In this document: in pieces, positions 1-11,300 of the stretch
Numbering within the stretch: the first letter of the stretch is position 1
How the letters are laid out: every line of letters begins with the position of its first letter
From: Pampus argenteus
Taxonomy: Eukaryota; Chordata; Actinopteri; Scombriformes; Stromateidae
Assembly: GCA_036937835.1 (NCBI GenBank)
Contig: CM072863.1
Coordinates: 14,930,001 to 14,994,000, forward strand
Length of the DNA: 64,000 nt
Reading direction: 5' to 3'
The notes under the pieces: model-generated
Databases searched by the model: none
What the model saw: only the letters and a program-made list of their open reading frames with translations
What the model was told of the DNA's origin: nothing
Program-made: the position numbers and the translations under genes

Positions 1-81
1 AAGGAGAGGGTTTGTTTTTCCTGACATGCAAATACATAACATGTAGAAGGGTACAGAAGCAGCAACAGATTCAGTAGCTAC

Positions 82-1863
82 CTGAGATGATGCGTGGAGA
101 GCTTTTCAACAAGAGCAGTTGCTAGGCGCTCTCCCAGGACCAGCAGGAAGGTGACGACAATGTCATGGTATCCTTGGTAATAGTGCAGCTGGGGATTACG
201 TTTCAGAACTCGGAGGATGATGTCAATTAGCTCCTCCTGGAGACCCTCACGCTGCTCATCTGGCATACCTGCACAAGTCCACCCAACAAAAAATAAATAC
301 ACTGATTAATACATGACATCTTTGGGTATGCTATTGTATCAACAACCCTGAAAATATAAAATGTCAGGTGGACCAATAACAATTATAGCCCAATTGAAAC
401 TGGATATTTTTAGATTTAAATAAATCTGCAGGTACCTTTATCAAAATATCTGCAATAAGCTGATATTGGCCAATATATTGGCTTTACGCTTACTGATTCA
501 CCTACCAGTCAGGCCTGCTTGAAATAATTCATAAAAAGTAAATAAATAAAAAATGCAATTTAATAATTTCAGTGCAAAATCTAAATTGATACAAATGATG
601 TGGTGTTCTGAGTAATACCAAGAACCTGCATTAATATATTTAAAGGATATTGATAAAAAAGTATACCGAGATCAGAGCTTCAGTGAACATAGTGCAGACA
701 TTTTTTTCTCCAACTAGATAATTGTAAGTACAGTTTAAATCAATAGATCATGATTTGACAGTTTGAAGATTTAAGCCAATGTAGGCAGGCAGTGTCTCTC
801 ATATCACATGTATCAAAAAATATTGCATTTGGTATTGAACTCAATGTGCCAATCAATGTGATACCTAACACAGTACTCAAAAGTGTTGTTTTCTCTCTGC
901 TTCAATGATAATGTAGAAAATCCCTTGATTTAAAAAAAAACTATAAGTGACAATATGGTATATTTAAACACATTGATTTGTAAGTCAAAATAATAATAAA
1001 TAAATAATAAAATAATAGATTTGGCGCTCAGGACTGGTGTCCCACAGCTTGTTTGTGCGTGTTGATCTGTGGGAGTATCAGTGTTTATGTGGGGTGTGTA
1101 CACAGCAGTGCTTCATGCACTCACCAGGCGGGAACCTTCGTAGGGAACGCTGGACATCCAGCAGCACCTGGTTGTAGTCCTTGTTATTCTCCCGCTCTAC
1201 CGTTTCTGGAAAACATATCACCATCATTGCAATACATGTCAAATATGTGGGAATGTGTGCACCTGCTAAGACTCAGTGTGTTAATATTTATAGTAGTAGT
1301 GAAAGGGCAGGTGTGTTCAATGGCATAAAGATATTTACACTTCACTGCTCTGCTCTGCTGGTGCATATGTAGACAACATGATACCTGGCTCCTGATCCAA
1401 GACGTTAGGGGCGACGTTGAGAAGCCTAGGCCACACTTGACTGCGTATCTCATCAGTCAGTAGTCCTCCCTCACTGATGGCCATCCTCCTCAGAGCTGCT
1501 ACATCCACTGGACTCGCATTCAGGGCCTGTGTGATGTCCGCACTTTTCCTTTTCCTCCTTGTGTCCCAGTCTGAGACACAGAAAAACCCATAGTCAACCA
1601 TCTAGTTCGCCTGTGTTGACTTACATCTTACAGCAGCTCATTTTGCATCCAGATCACACATTTGCGGATGTTGTGGAGGTAAGACAGCTTCAGCAACGAA
1701 CACAAAAGATCGTGTGTTTTTTTTTTCACATTAAAAAAAATGAAGACTTTTCCTGCTTAAATGTCCCAAACACATGACAGCCCAGAATGAAGACAGCTAA
1801 CTTACCGGTACCCTGTTTTCCATTCACTGGTGACGAGGCACCAACACTTCTCGATTTCTTCAT
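82..1863 (-). CDS. tbc1d20: tbc1d20, TBC1 domain family member 20, 5' part (exons 1-4, continues off the left edge)
   Basis: Four minus-strand coding exons join in frame: 1863-1806, 1570-1385, 1205-1125 and 268-82, all with AG acceptors and GT donors, giving about 170 residues. I recognise the family from the protein. After the start MKKSRSVG comes a helical segment (DITQALNASPVDVAALRRMA), then the TBC domain. The arginine finger is visible in LLDVQRS (R about 101) and the glutamine finger in YYQGYHD (Q about 140). These are the two catalytic residues TBC proteins use to speed GTP hydrolysis by Rabs. TBC1D20 is known as an ER/Golgi-associated Rab1 and Rab18 GAP with a C-terminal membrane anchor; that part lies outside the window. 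The start is the ATG at 1863-1861, and the first 19 codons are a short exon. The gene is head-to-head with znfx1. No frameshift is seen. Confidence 0.93.
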
Positions 1864-2270
1864 TGTTTTTACTCCTCTTCTTAACGTGTCCTTACTAGAT
1901 AACCTTACTTGCCATCCTTATTTGTTTGGCTAACGTCGATGTAGCCCTTCGTGACTGCCAATTGGAGGCTAACTGTTTAATTTGCAGGGCCAACCTCTCA
2001 CAAACACGGCCCGATAGTTAGCTACTCAATGTTAGCTAGTTATCAAGCTAACACTGCTCTGCCCTCGTTCCGAAACTGGTAATTTCAGCAACTCAGCCAT
2101 CATGTGTCGGACTACTGATAAGCTGGTTAACAAGTAGTAAACAGCTATAAAGTAAATACTGTTAAGACTGATAAAACGGCTACATGTTTACATCGTCTGA
2201 AGCGACCAATAGGATCCATCAGCTTTAGCTAGCCTCCCTGCTCACACTGAATGATGACGTCACGACGTGG
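1864..2270 (-). promoter_or_regulatory. tbc1d20 5' UTR and promoter region with a CRE palindrome
   Basis: This is the region just upstream of the tbc1d20 start codon. A perfect CREB/ATF palindrome, TGACGTCA, lies at 2255-2262, followed by the CpG-bearing stretch CGACGTGGCGAGG. No TATA box is obvious near it, which fits a housekeeping promoter. The transcription start is not determined; placing it around 2200 is inference. Confidence 0.5.
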
Positions 2271-2971
2271 CGAGGAGGTGTTTACAAAGAAATATCCTTT
2301 TAAATGTTTCACACGCCTATATTTATTTTGGTCTTCCCTAAATACAAAACAGTTGTGGAGTAAACTATCACGACTTTATTCCTGATCATATTTAACCTCG
2401 TTTTACACACGAATCTCCGATCGCAGTTCTGTGTAATTAATTTGCTCAATATTTTGACTAAATGTTATATTCCCAAATTAAAATTCTTAAAGGGAAAGCC
2501 AAGTTTTTCAGAGCCGTCCATATTAAACGATACGTTTCTTCAAATATCAGAATGTACAAACAAAAACTAACTACTGTAGGCTTTTCAAGATATTTTACTT
2601 TTTATTATAACTTTTAGTGGCGTGTTTGTTGTTTGTTTAAATAAAGCTGTTTATAAAAAATAAAATAAAAAACTACCTCCCCGTTGCCCATAATAATAAT
2701 GGCAATAATAAGGATGTATGTATCTAAATAAATAAATCTATTTGTATGTGGTTTTAAAAATACGATTCATTGTTAGTTTAAACTATAGATAAAACCATTA
2801 CAGTCTATGGTAAATTTAGCTCCACCTAACGTGACAACACAGGCTAAATGCCTTCTCATTGTTAAAGGACAGGTTCACATGTTTTCAAGTCTATCTTAAA
2901 ACAATACTACACGCCTGTGTAGACCTGTATTAAAAAAATATGTTACTGTACTCGTTCCTCCTGCCCATAGC
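2271..2971. other. Intergenic spacer between the divergent genes
   Basis: AT-rich non-coding sequence with A/T runs and short ATAA repeats around 2690-2735. I see no exon, RNA gene or recognisable transposon here. Confidence 0.5.
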
Positions 2972-2973
2972 TA

Positions 2974-4052
2974 CAGTTGTGACTAAAATGACTGACCCTC
3001 CTTATGAAATCAGGCAAAAGTCTTGATTTCTTTTGTGGAAATAAATACACTACAAATAAAAAAAGTTGACAAGTTTGATTAGGATATTTTATTGATACAA
3101 TACGTTGAAACAATAAAGGGCAAAAATGAGAAATGCAAAATTATTAGCCCCCTGGCCATTAATAGTCAATAGTGTAGCCTTTCCGAGCCACAACTGACAA
3201 CAACCTCTTGGAGCAGTTCGTTATTAGGTTGGCACAAGTCTACTGGGATATTTTGGCTCATTTTTCCATTGCAAATTGTCCCAGCTGGTCCAAATTGCGT
3301 GGGCAATCACATGGAGTACCTGCCACAGATTCTCAATAAAATTGAGGTCTGGGCTCTGTGAGGCCACTCCAGGAACTGTTGGACCAATTTTCATGTGTGC
3401 TTTGGGTCATTGACTTTTTGAAAGAACCAGTGACAAGCTACGGATAGACTACAAGCAGATTTCTGCATATTATGTTATCCTTTTTTTGCTCCCACCACCA
3501 TCATGTTTAACTGTGAGGACTGTGTTCTTAGGGTTCAAGGCCTCTCCCTTTTTTCACCAAACATGAACATCCATGTGCCCAAACTATTCCAGTTTAGTCT
3601 CATCAGACTACCAAAACTCATCTTTACCTTTCTGGCTACCTTTCTGGCTTTGATGTGCCGCTCTTTGAGTAAACTGGTTTTTCTTGGACCATGCTCTGTT
3701 CCTTGAGGTTATTTTATGCTGTTCAGGTGTTGTTAGAAAGCCAAATGACTGCGCAGGTGTGGTTTGAAAGCTGATTGATTGTTAGGTGAGTTTTTAAGAC
3801 AAGAATTTACACGGGGGAAATATTATTGACCACCCCAACATGCGGGGGCTAATATTTTTGACATACTAATTTTTATCTATATTATATAAAGCAAGCCGAA
3901 CATGTTATTTTGTATTCCAAAATGTACCAAAAGTTACTACAAAGCATTAGTGAATGATTATATGGAGTTTTATCAATACTGCAAACACTGGGAAGAATTT
4001 TTAGGAAAATGTGCCACAATTCATGGAAGGCTAATAATTTTGGTCTCAACTG
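2974..4052 (-). mobile_element. Degenerate, internally deleted Tc1/mariner-like DNA transposon
   Basis: The ends are inverted repeats. The left end starts CAGTTGTGACTAAAAT and the right end, read inward, CAGTTGAGACCAAAAT. Both are flanked by the TA duplication (2972-2973 and 4053-4054) that Tc1/mariner elements make. On the minus strand, pieces of a DDE transposase can be read: NDPKHT followed by a stop near 3392, then in a shifted frame SPDLNFIENLW near 3320-3350, the block holding the last catalytic acidic residue. At 1,079 bp it is shorter than an intact element (about 1.6 kb), and its frame is broken by stops and shifts. It cannot make a working transposase. It lies between the tbc1d20 and znfx1 promoters. 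Confidence 0.85.
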
Positions 4053-4322
4053 TAGCTGTAAAGAAATCCAAAATTAGGAAGAAATTAATATATTATATTA
4101 GAGAGATTATATGAGACGATGCCCTCTTCAATGTGTTTGCTTGAACAGTGCTTTCTGAGGTGCAGAAGAGGGATACTAGTAAGACTTTGGCAGCCATTGT
4201 ACAGTATAGTGGAGTACATTACTTAAATGACAGCTGATGATACTTCCATATTAGGTAAGAATCAGTATCGTTTCGCACAAACACCAGGCTGTTTGTGAAG
4301 ATGCATAGCTCTCAGTCAGTCA

Positions 4323-4404
4323 GAAACGAAAGGTCTGTTTGTTCTGACGAAACGAAAGTGACAAAGCATTTAAATATCAGCTTCCTGAACTGAGGAGTCA
4401 GTCT
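4323..4404 (+). promoter_or_regulatory. znfx1 core promoter: tandem ISREs, TATA-like box and initiator
   Basis: Two direct copies of the interferon-stimulated response core GAAACGAAA lie at 4323-4331 and 4349-4357, 26 bp apart. The second reads CGAAACGAAAGTGAC, very close to the IRF/ISGF3 consensus. A TATA-like TTTAAATA follows at 4369-4376, and an initiator-like TCAGTCT at 4398-4404, about 29 bp downstream, as expected for a focused start site. A weaker reverse half-site (CGTTTCGC) is near 4269-4276. ZNFX1 is a known interferon-stimulated gene in mammals, so the arrangement fits its biology. Exact site use is inferred. Confidence 0.75.
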
Positions 4405-4529
4405 GTACGCAGCAGGAAAGCCGGCGCCGCGATTACAGACTGGGCAGACTGATTGGCCGTAATAATAACAAATAACGCCTTTCTAAAGCGTGATGAGAAA
4501 CATCTAATGTACAGTGGACTTCAATCCGG
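4400..4529 (+). other. znfx1: znfx1 untranslated exon 1
   Basis: The stretch from the predicted initiator to a strong donor (CCGG|GTAAGT, GT at 4530-4531) is the most likely first, non-coding exon. It is followed by an intron of about 730 bp that ends at the acceptor CCACCCAG (5257). The 5' boundary is inferred from promoter motifs; the 3' boundary rests on the donor consensus. Confidence 0.6.
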
Positions 4530-4531
4530 GT

Positions 4532-5257
4532 AAGTTCTCTCTTTCCTTCTATATGTTACCTTTACGGAAAGGGTGAAATGCAGATCAACAATGTCAATAT
4601 TAAACTACGGGGCTGATAATAAAGAGGACAGTGGGCCAGGCAGAGCTCACTTGCCAGCATAGAGTATGTATTATCGAGTGGTTATGGAGGCGCATATTGA
4701 AACTGAGCAGCAGAATACATTGCGCAGTTGTTAGATTGTTGGATGAGTACGTCTAAGTGTAAAGAGTATTCAGCAAATCCGCATCAAAAGATATTATGTT
4801 GTTAAAGCTCTCATCATATTTCTGATAAAATGAAACCTACACCTCCATGCACCTCCTCCTGCAGCCAGTAGAGGGCAAACTCTTCCTTTGGGTTGTACTC
4901 TTAAACAAACATTGGTTAGAATTAACTATCAGAACAATCCAAACGTAGTGTGCGTTTAAAATAGGACTTTAAATACATATGACACAAAATAACAGTACAA
5001 GCTTTCTCTTGAGAGTGACAGAGTAGTTGCTGTAATTTCCTCAGAAGCCATAAACAGTGTCATATCCTCTTGACTGACTCCATGATCCAGATCAAACAGA
5101 CAACAGTGAGGGTGGAACATGATAAGAACACAGTAGGGAAATGTAACCTGTAATTTGGGTGAGTTAAGGTGCAGAATAACTTGTGATATAAATGTATAAA
5201 ACAATTATGCTCAAATGTGTTATTTTTAAATTCACTTTTTAATTTCTTGCCACCCAG
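4532..5257 (+). other. znfx1 intron 1
   Basis: Non-coding sequence between the untranslated exon and the start-codon exon. I see no repeat or gene in it. Confidence 0.5.
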
Positions 5258-5351
5258 AAATCATTGGTGTTACCATCCTACATTGCAATAACTACCACAT
5301 GTATGACCATGGAGAGACTGACTTTACCAAGGAGAAGAGGACCTAATCATG
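5258..5351 (+). promoter_or_regulatory. znfx1 exon 2 with an upstream ORF overlapping the start
   Basis: Three ATGs sit within 11 bases. The ATG at 5299 opens a 15-codon frame, out of register with znfx1, that stops at 5344-5346. The in-frame ATGs are at 5303 (poor context, T at -3) and 5309 (ACCATGG, strong). The overlap suggests leaky scanning past weak starts to 5309. This is inference from Kozak context. Confidence 0.45.
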
Positions 5352-8300
5352 GTAATTATAGTGTGAGAGGCAATCAGTTAAAAACATGGTACAAATATGT
5401 TGTTCTAAATTTTCATGGTGTCCTTATGTGAATATTGCTTCTCTCCCCAGATATTGACATTGGCCAAAGTGATAATGCCCATGAAGGGAGAGGGAGAAGA
5501 CGGGGAGGCGCACAGGGAGACAGAGGGAGAGCAACAGAGGGCAGAAGAAGAGCACACAGTCGTGGGAGTATTCAAGGTGAAAGGGAGGAGACAGATGGAG
5601 GAATACGTTGGAACGGCAGAAGAAGAGGTGGAACAGACCCAGGGAGAGGGGGAGAAAGAGGTACAGGAGGAGGAGGCAGAGAGGGGACAAATGGAGGAGG
5701 TGGTGGTGAAGGGGTGGGAAACATAGGGCGAGGAAGAGGAGCAGCAGACTTAGGGAGAGGGGGTGAAAGAAATGTAGGAAGGGGAGGAAGATGGAGAGGA
5801 GGAGGGAGAGGAGGAGGCAGAAATGGAGGGGAATGGGCCGAGAGAGGGAGAGATGGTAGAAATGGAGAGCAAGGTGCAGCTGGAAGAGGAGGAGGAGCAG
5901 GGAGAGATGGGTATGGTGGAGACAGAACAGGAGGTAGAGGGGGTGAGAGAAGAGGTGGTGTGGGAGAAAGACAAGAGAGGAATGGAGGGAGATCAGTTTC
6001 TGCTGGCAGAGTCGGGCTGCCACAGGGCCGCAGACTGGGATATAAAACACTGCAAGAACTCTCTGAAAAAGACCCGTCCGTAGTGGCCATCACCCTCTCC
6101 TCTCACTCTGCGCTACGCGATGTACTGAATGAGATAAACATGAGGCAGGATCTTATCGAACTCTTACTTCTGGTGCTGAGTAAAGCCTTCAAATCACGTA
6201 TAGACAGAGGCACCCTACAGCACTTGGCTGACATCATAAAAGATTCAGGGTTCCTTCAGACCACCCTGCCCCACTACCTGGCAGGCATGTTGTCCGAGCC
6301 CAACCCTGTCCGCAGGGCACAGTACCCACAGCATCTGGAAAACATCTTGCTGATTCTCTCAGAGGTAAAGAGGGGGAGGGATGAATGAATGGAATAATTG
6401 AGTATCAACAGAAGAGTTGTTTCTGATAAAAGTTTAGTGTTTTAGTACCTTTTGATAGCGGTTGAACTACATATTCAGTATTTCTCAGATAACATTAAAT
6501 ATTATTGACAAAATAAGTAATACGTATAAGGAAAATAAAATACATTTAAAAAAATAATAATTATCACTAATATATGATTATTAGGTGCTAAGCATCTTCC
6601 CTGCTAGCTCGGTCCAGGCTGTGAGTTTGTTACTGATGCTGATCCCAACCTCCATTAACAACCTGAGGGCATCAGGGGTGGACATCCAGGCTCAAGTGGA
6701 GGAGAACCTGGAGATTCTTCAGGGCCTGGTCACTCACCTCCGAGAGAGATCCAGGGAGGGCACCCTCCGCTCAGATAAGGACACCTATGCCCTCCTAAAT
6801 ACCCGTGGAGACAACCCAGGTAAGGCGTCTTAGAGATAGTTTACTAAAATGCTGGTCTTTAAACATTTTCTTATCCAATATAGATATGTGATTACAACTG
6901 AAACTCCCACTATTCATAAACCAGGTGGAGCAGATCAGCAGGATTTCAGGACCATACCCATCTACCCAACCCCTGAGGAGTTTCATCAGGACCACAGACC
7001 CTTTCTTAGACCCAATCTCACCTCTCAGCGCTACACAAACACTCACCTTTACCTTGACACACACTTCCGGCTGCTGAGAGAGGACTTTGTGAGGCCACTC
7101 CGTGAGGGGATCCAGCAATTGCTTCGGAACCAAATGGACATGGGCGGGAGTGATAAACCACTGAAGACAAAGCGCTTTGATGATATCCGAATATATTTTG
7201 ACACACAACTGGTGGTGCCCAAGTGCACACACGCTGGGCTTGCCTACATAGTCCAGTTTGACATTCAGCCACTTCAGGTTAGCCTTTGCATGGAATTACA
7301 TTTTAGGAGATGTTGGTAATTTCCTTAATTACTGGCAAATATTAAGACATATTCGATAATGTATATAACTTTCTCCATCTTTCCAACAGTTTGTGCGCTG
7401 GCAGAACTCCAAGAGACTGATCTATGGTTCCCTGGTCTGCCTGTCATGTGACAATTTTGACAGCTTCTTGTTTGCCACAGTGTCAGATCGGGACCCTGTA
7501 AACCTGCAGAAGGGACAGGTTCAGATTATGTTTACTGAAGAGAGCAAAGTCAAGTTGGCCAGAATTCAGGTGGGGCAACACATTGTATTTAGTAGCTGGT
7601 GACAAGGGCAGCATGCATGCAGTAGCTGAAAATGCCCAATGTTATGATCTGATTTCAGCCAATTAGTCTCCAAAATCTACAATTTATCAAAAATGTATAT
7701 TGAGTTGCCAGTTTTTAGGTACACCTTGATAAAATATTGAAAACTGTTTCTTATATTTTGTCCATTTTCTGTACAATTTTCTGTTGCATTATTACTTTTA
7801 CTAGGTCTAATGCATATAATAAATTCACAATTAATTGTATTTAGAAGGTTATTATATTATTACATTTAATTGTTACACATGCTTGCATTGATACAGCAGG
7901 TGATGGGCAGAGGGTGTTAATTGTTTTCTATGAAACAGATGTACATTAACTAAATTTGTTTAATCCCACAGAAAGATCAGTCATTCTTGATGGTAGAGAC
8001 CACTGCCTACTTTGAGGCCTATCGGTATGTTCTAGATGGCCTACAGGAGCAGGAGGAGGATGACCTGCCCTTTCAGAGGTAGGCAAGTGTGTCTGTGTAT
8101 TTGTGTGCTGTGGAGGACTTCCATATTTAACTGTCAAGGTCATAGATTTCATATAATCCCACAGCACGTTCAACAGGCGTTGACATGCATTTCAAAGGGC
8201 AGTGGGTACAAACCAGGTTCAGCTATCATACTCTTAATTGCCATGAGTTAATTATATTGCCATGGTATTCCCAAAAAGCTATCATGCCATGAATGAGTTT

Positions 8301-11300
8301 AAAACTTCTGTTACTGTCTGCACTACCAGTGCCCTTCTTCAGCCACCACAAAGTAATGTATTCTATGAGACACTTTGTTGCTATCTGCCCCCCCCAGTCA
8401 TTTCTGTTGTGACTCAATAACTCAAACATTAAACTGTGTTTACTTCAGAACTGCAACATGGGACTCAGCAACTTTCAATTTTTTGTATATCAAGGGAAAT
8501 TGGTAAAAAATAAATAAAAAAATAAAATAAAATAAAATAAAATAAAATAAAATAAAATAAAATAAAATAAAATAAAATAAAATAAAATAAAATAAAATAA
8601 AATAAAATAAAATAAAATAAAATAAAATAAAATAAAATAAAATTCTCCATGAAAAGATAAAAGTTCTGCTTTCTATATAAACATTTTCTTGATGTTGTTC
8701 TTAATGTTAGATGCTGAGTCAGGTCAGTGTTGCAGTGTAAACAGTACCGGTATTTGTCTTTTTCCCTGATAACCTTCTCAAGCTTTTCATATAATCCTCA
8801 AGTATTCCCAGGTCAGATAGGGATATTACATTTCAGACACAAGGGCAACTCAAAGTGCTTTACACAATACATTAAAACAAACAAACGAACAAACAAAACA
8901 TTACAATGTTAAATGATTAAAACTTTTTAAAAAAATTGATTGGAGATCAAAGTTCTAATGCTGCTTTCCGTTATTGAACCTCACTAAATTCATGCTGTTT
9001 TTAGGCTTGTGTGTAATTTTGCTTTATTAAGAAAAACTGACGCCAAAAAATGTAATCCCATCCATAATACTTCTAGGTACATCGTGGAGTGTAACATGGA
9101 TGTGTTACCCCCAGCTTATCTGCAAAGAAAAGATATTTATGACCTGTCATCCGTTGCTAAACCTGACTGTAAGGGCAGTGTACAGCCCTTTCACAGCCTG
9201 AAGGAAGAGGCATGGCCGAGAATGGAGGAGCTGGGGCTGGATGAGTCTCAGATGAAAGCCTTCCAACTGGCCCTCACTAAGGAGTTGGCCATCATACAGG
9301 GTCCTCCTGGCACTGGTAACACATTTTAAAGCCATTGTTGCAAACATAACTTAATTCATTTGTGAGTTAATAGTGTAAAATGTATTTCACACATTTGTAA
9401 AAAGTCAAAATCTAAGACAAAGTTCTTCTTGCCTCCTAAAACACTTGAAAATTGTGCAACTCTGCTTCATATATTTTCTCAGGAAAAACCTATGTTGGAC
9501 TAAAGATTGCTGAGGCTCTTTTGACCAATCAGAGTCTTTGGAGAAATCAATTTGGAAACTCTCCAATGCTGGTAGTGTGTTACACTAACCATGCCCTGGA
9601 TCAGTTCCTTGAGGGTAAGCAGTGATGCCAATTAATTATAATATCCAATCTATTCCATTTGTTCTTTTTGATTTGAAAATGCAGGCAGGTCTCTTGATAT
9701 TTATAAAAATCTTGTTTGCTGTTTGCTATGTTTGCCAATGGGCTGCAGATATGTACTGCAGATAATTATGTTAAATCTTGATTATTTATCTCAGAAAATT
9801 CCTGCTTGGTGCCCTGGAATTGACAATGTAAGACAAATAACCTGTGTGCATTTTTTTTGCCTCTGCAACCAAGGTATCCATAAATTCCTGCCGAATGGCA
9901 TAGTGCGAGTGGGGGGCCGCAGCAACAGTGAGGTCCTGAAGCGTTTCAATCTGAGGGAGCTGATCCACTCACATAACTTCAGACAAAAGCTGCCGTCTCA
10001 TCTGCGTGTTGCGTTCAAAGAGGTGAGCCCATATTGCATGAGGAACTGTCTGACCTAAAGTGAGTGATCATAATGTATGAATGACTATAATAAGTTTTAA
10101 TAAGCCATTATGTTTTTTTATATAGACTTTGAATTCAAAATTGTAAGTTTATCACATTGATATTGTGTTCTGGATATAGTGCTATTTCACTTTCACATTG
10201 TTGCAGCATATTTTGCTGTGTGATATCTCTACTTAATTGTTCTATTCATGACATGACAGATTTACCAGGAGCTGCATCAGGAAGAGACAGAGATTCAAAA
10301 TCAAAGTGTGAAGCTTGAGTGTTCTCTGAAAGGCATCCTGCGTGAAAACTTCCTTCAGAGGTTCATTTCAGACAGACACTGGGATGGTCTGCATGTACCA
10401 CTTGTGAGTCAAACTGAATTAAAAACAAAAAAAATAAACATTTTATGTACATGTGTAAACTGAGCTAGATAGAAGAGAAGATGTTATTAACCTGTCAGTT
10501 CATATTTATGAAATGATGTGTAGATGCAGGATGGTTTTGAGATCCGGAGGAAGAATTCCAGTCTGATGATGGAGTGGTTGGGGTTGGGTTCCACCACCTT
10601 CCTGCAGAGGGAGACAGAGAATGCAAATAGAAATGATGGTAAGCCTATAAGTGTTAGCTCCACTAAAACACTGAAAGAGTATCTGATAACTGGCCTCTTT
10701 CCACTGACTACGATTTAAACAGCACCTCAACAAGGAGAGCTACACTTTAATACATTGCTTTTTCAATATTTACAAGCACAACTAGTGAAAACCAGCTTCA
10801 GTACAGTAGCAAACTTACACAGACAGCAAAGAGATTACAGACCTAAATCTGTAAATCATAAGTTTACACATGGTCATACTGCAGTGATGACAGAATAGAA
10901 GAGTTTTATTGTTAGGATGGAGTAAAATGTTATTGACTGACGAAGATGAAGAGGTAATGAAGTTGAAGGCATTGTCGGTGTTCCATTTCTACTCCATCAC
11001 AGATGGGTATGAATGAATGAATGAATGAGAAAACATTACAAATGATAACAAGTAGTATTATTAAGTAAAGTAAAACAAAAATGACTAATTGTTGATCTTT
11101 TTCATTGTAAATTTATGGGTAAGGTCATGCTTTTTGCACTAAGCCCTGCTGTTCATAGACTGTTTTCTTGAATACATCCAGATCAAGTGTTATTTTATCA
11201 CATTAATAGTGGTGTGTGGAAGGTAAATCCACTAAGCTCCTGTAGAGTTTTCAGTACTGCCATGAAGTGTGTTGATTCTAGACTGACATTGTCTGCTCTC

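Noticed and set aside
3503..3706. 67-codon plus-strand frame
   Set aside because: It is the antisense of the Tc1-like transposase remnant.
5424..6093. Pro/Leu/Ser-rich minus-strand frames of 208 and 173 codons
   Set aside because: They are the complement of the purine-rich znfx1 exon 3, which is clearly the coding strand.
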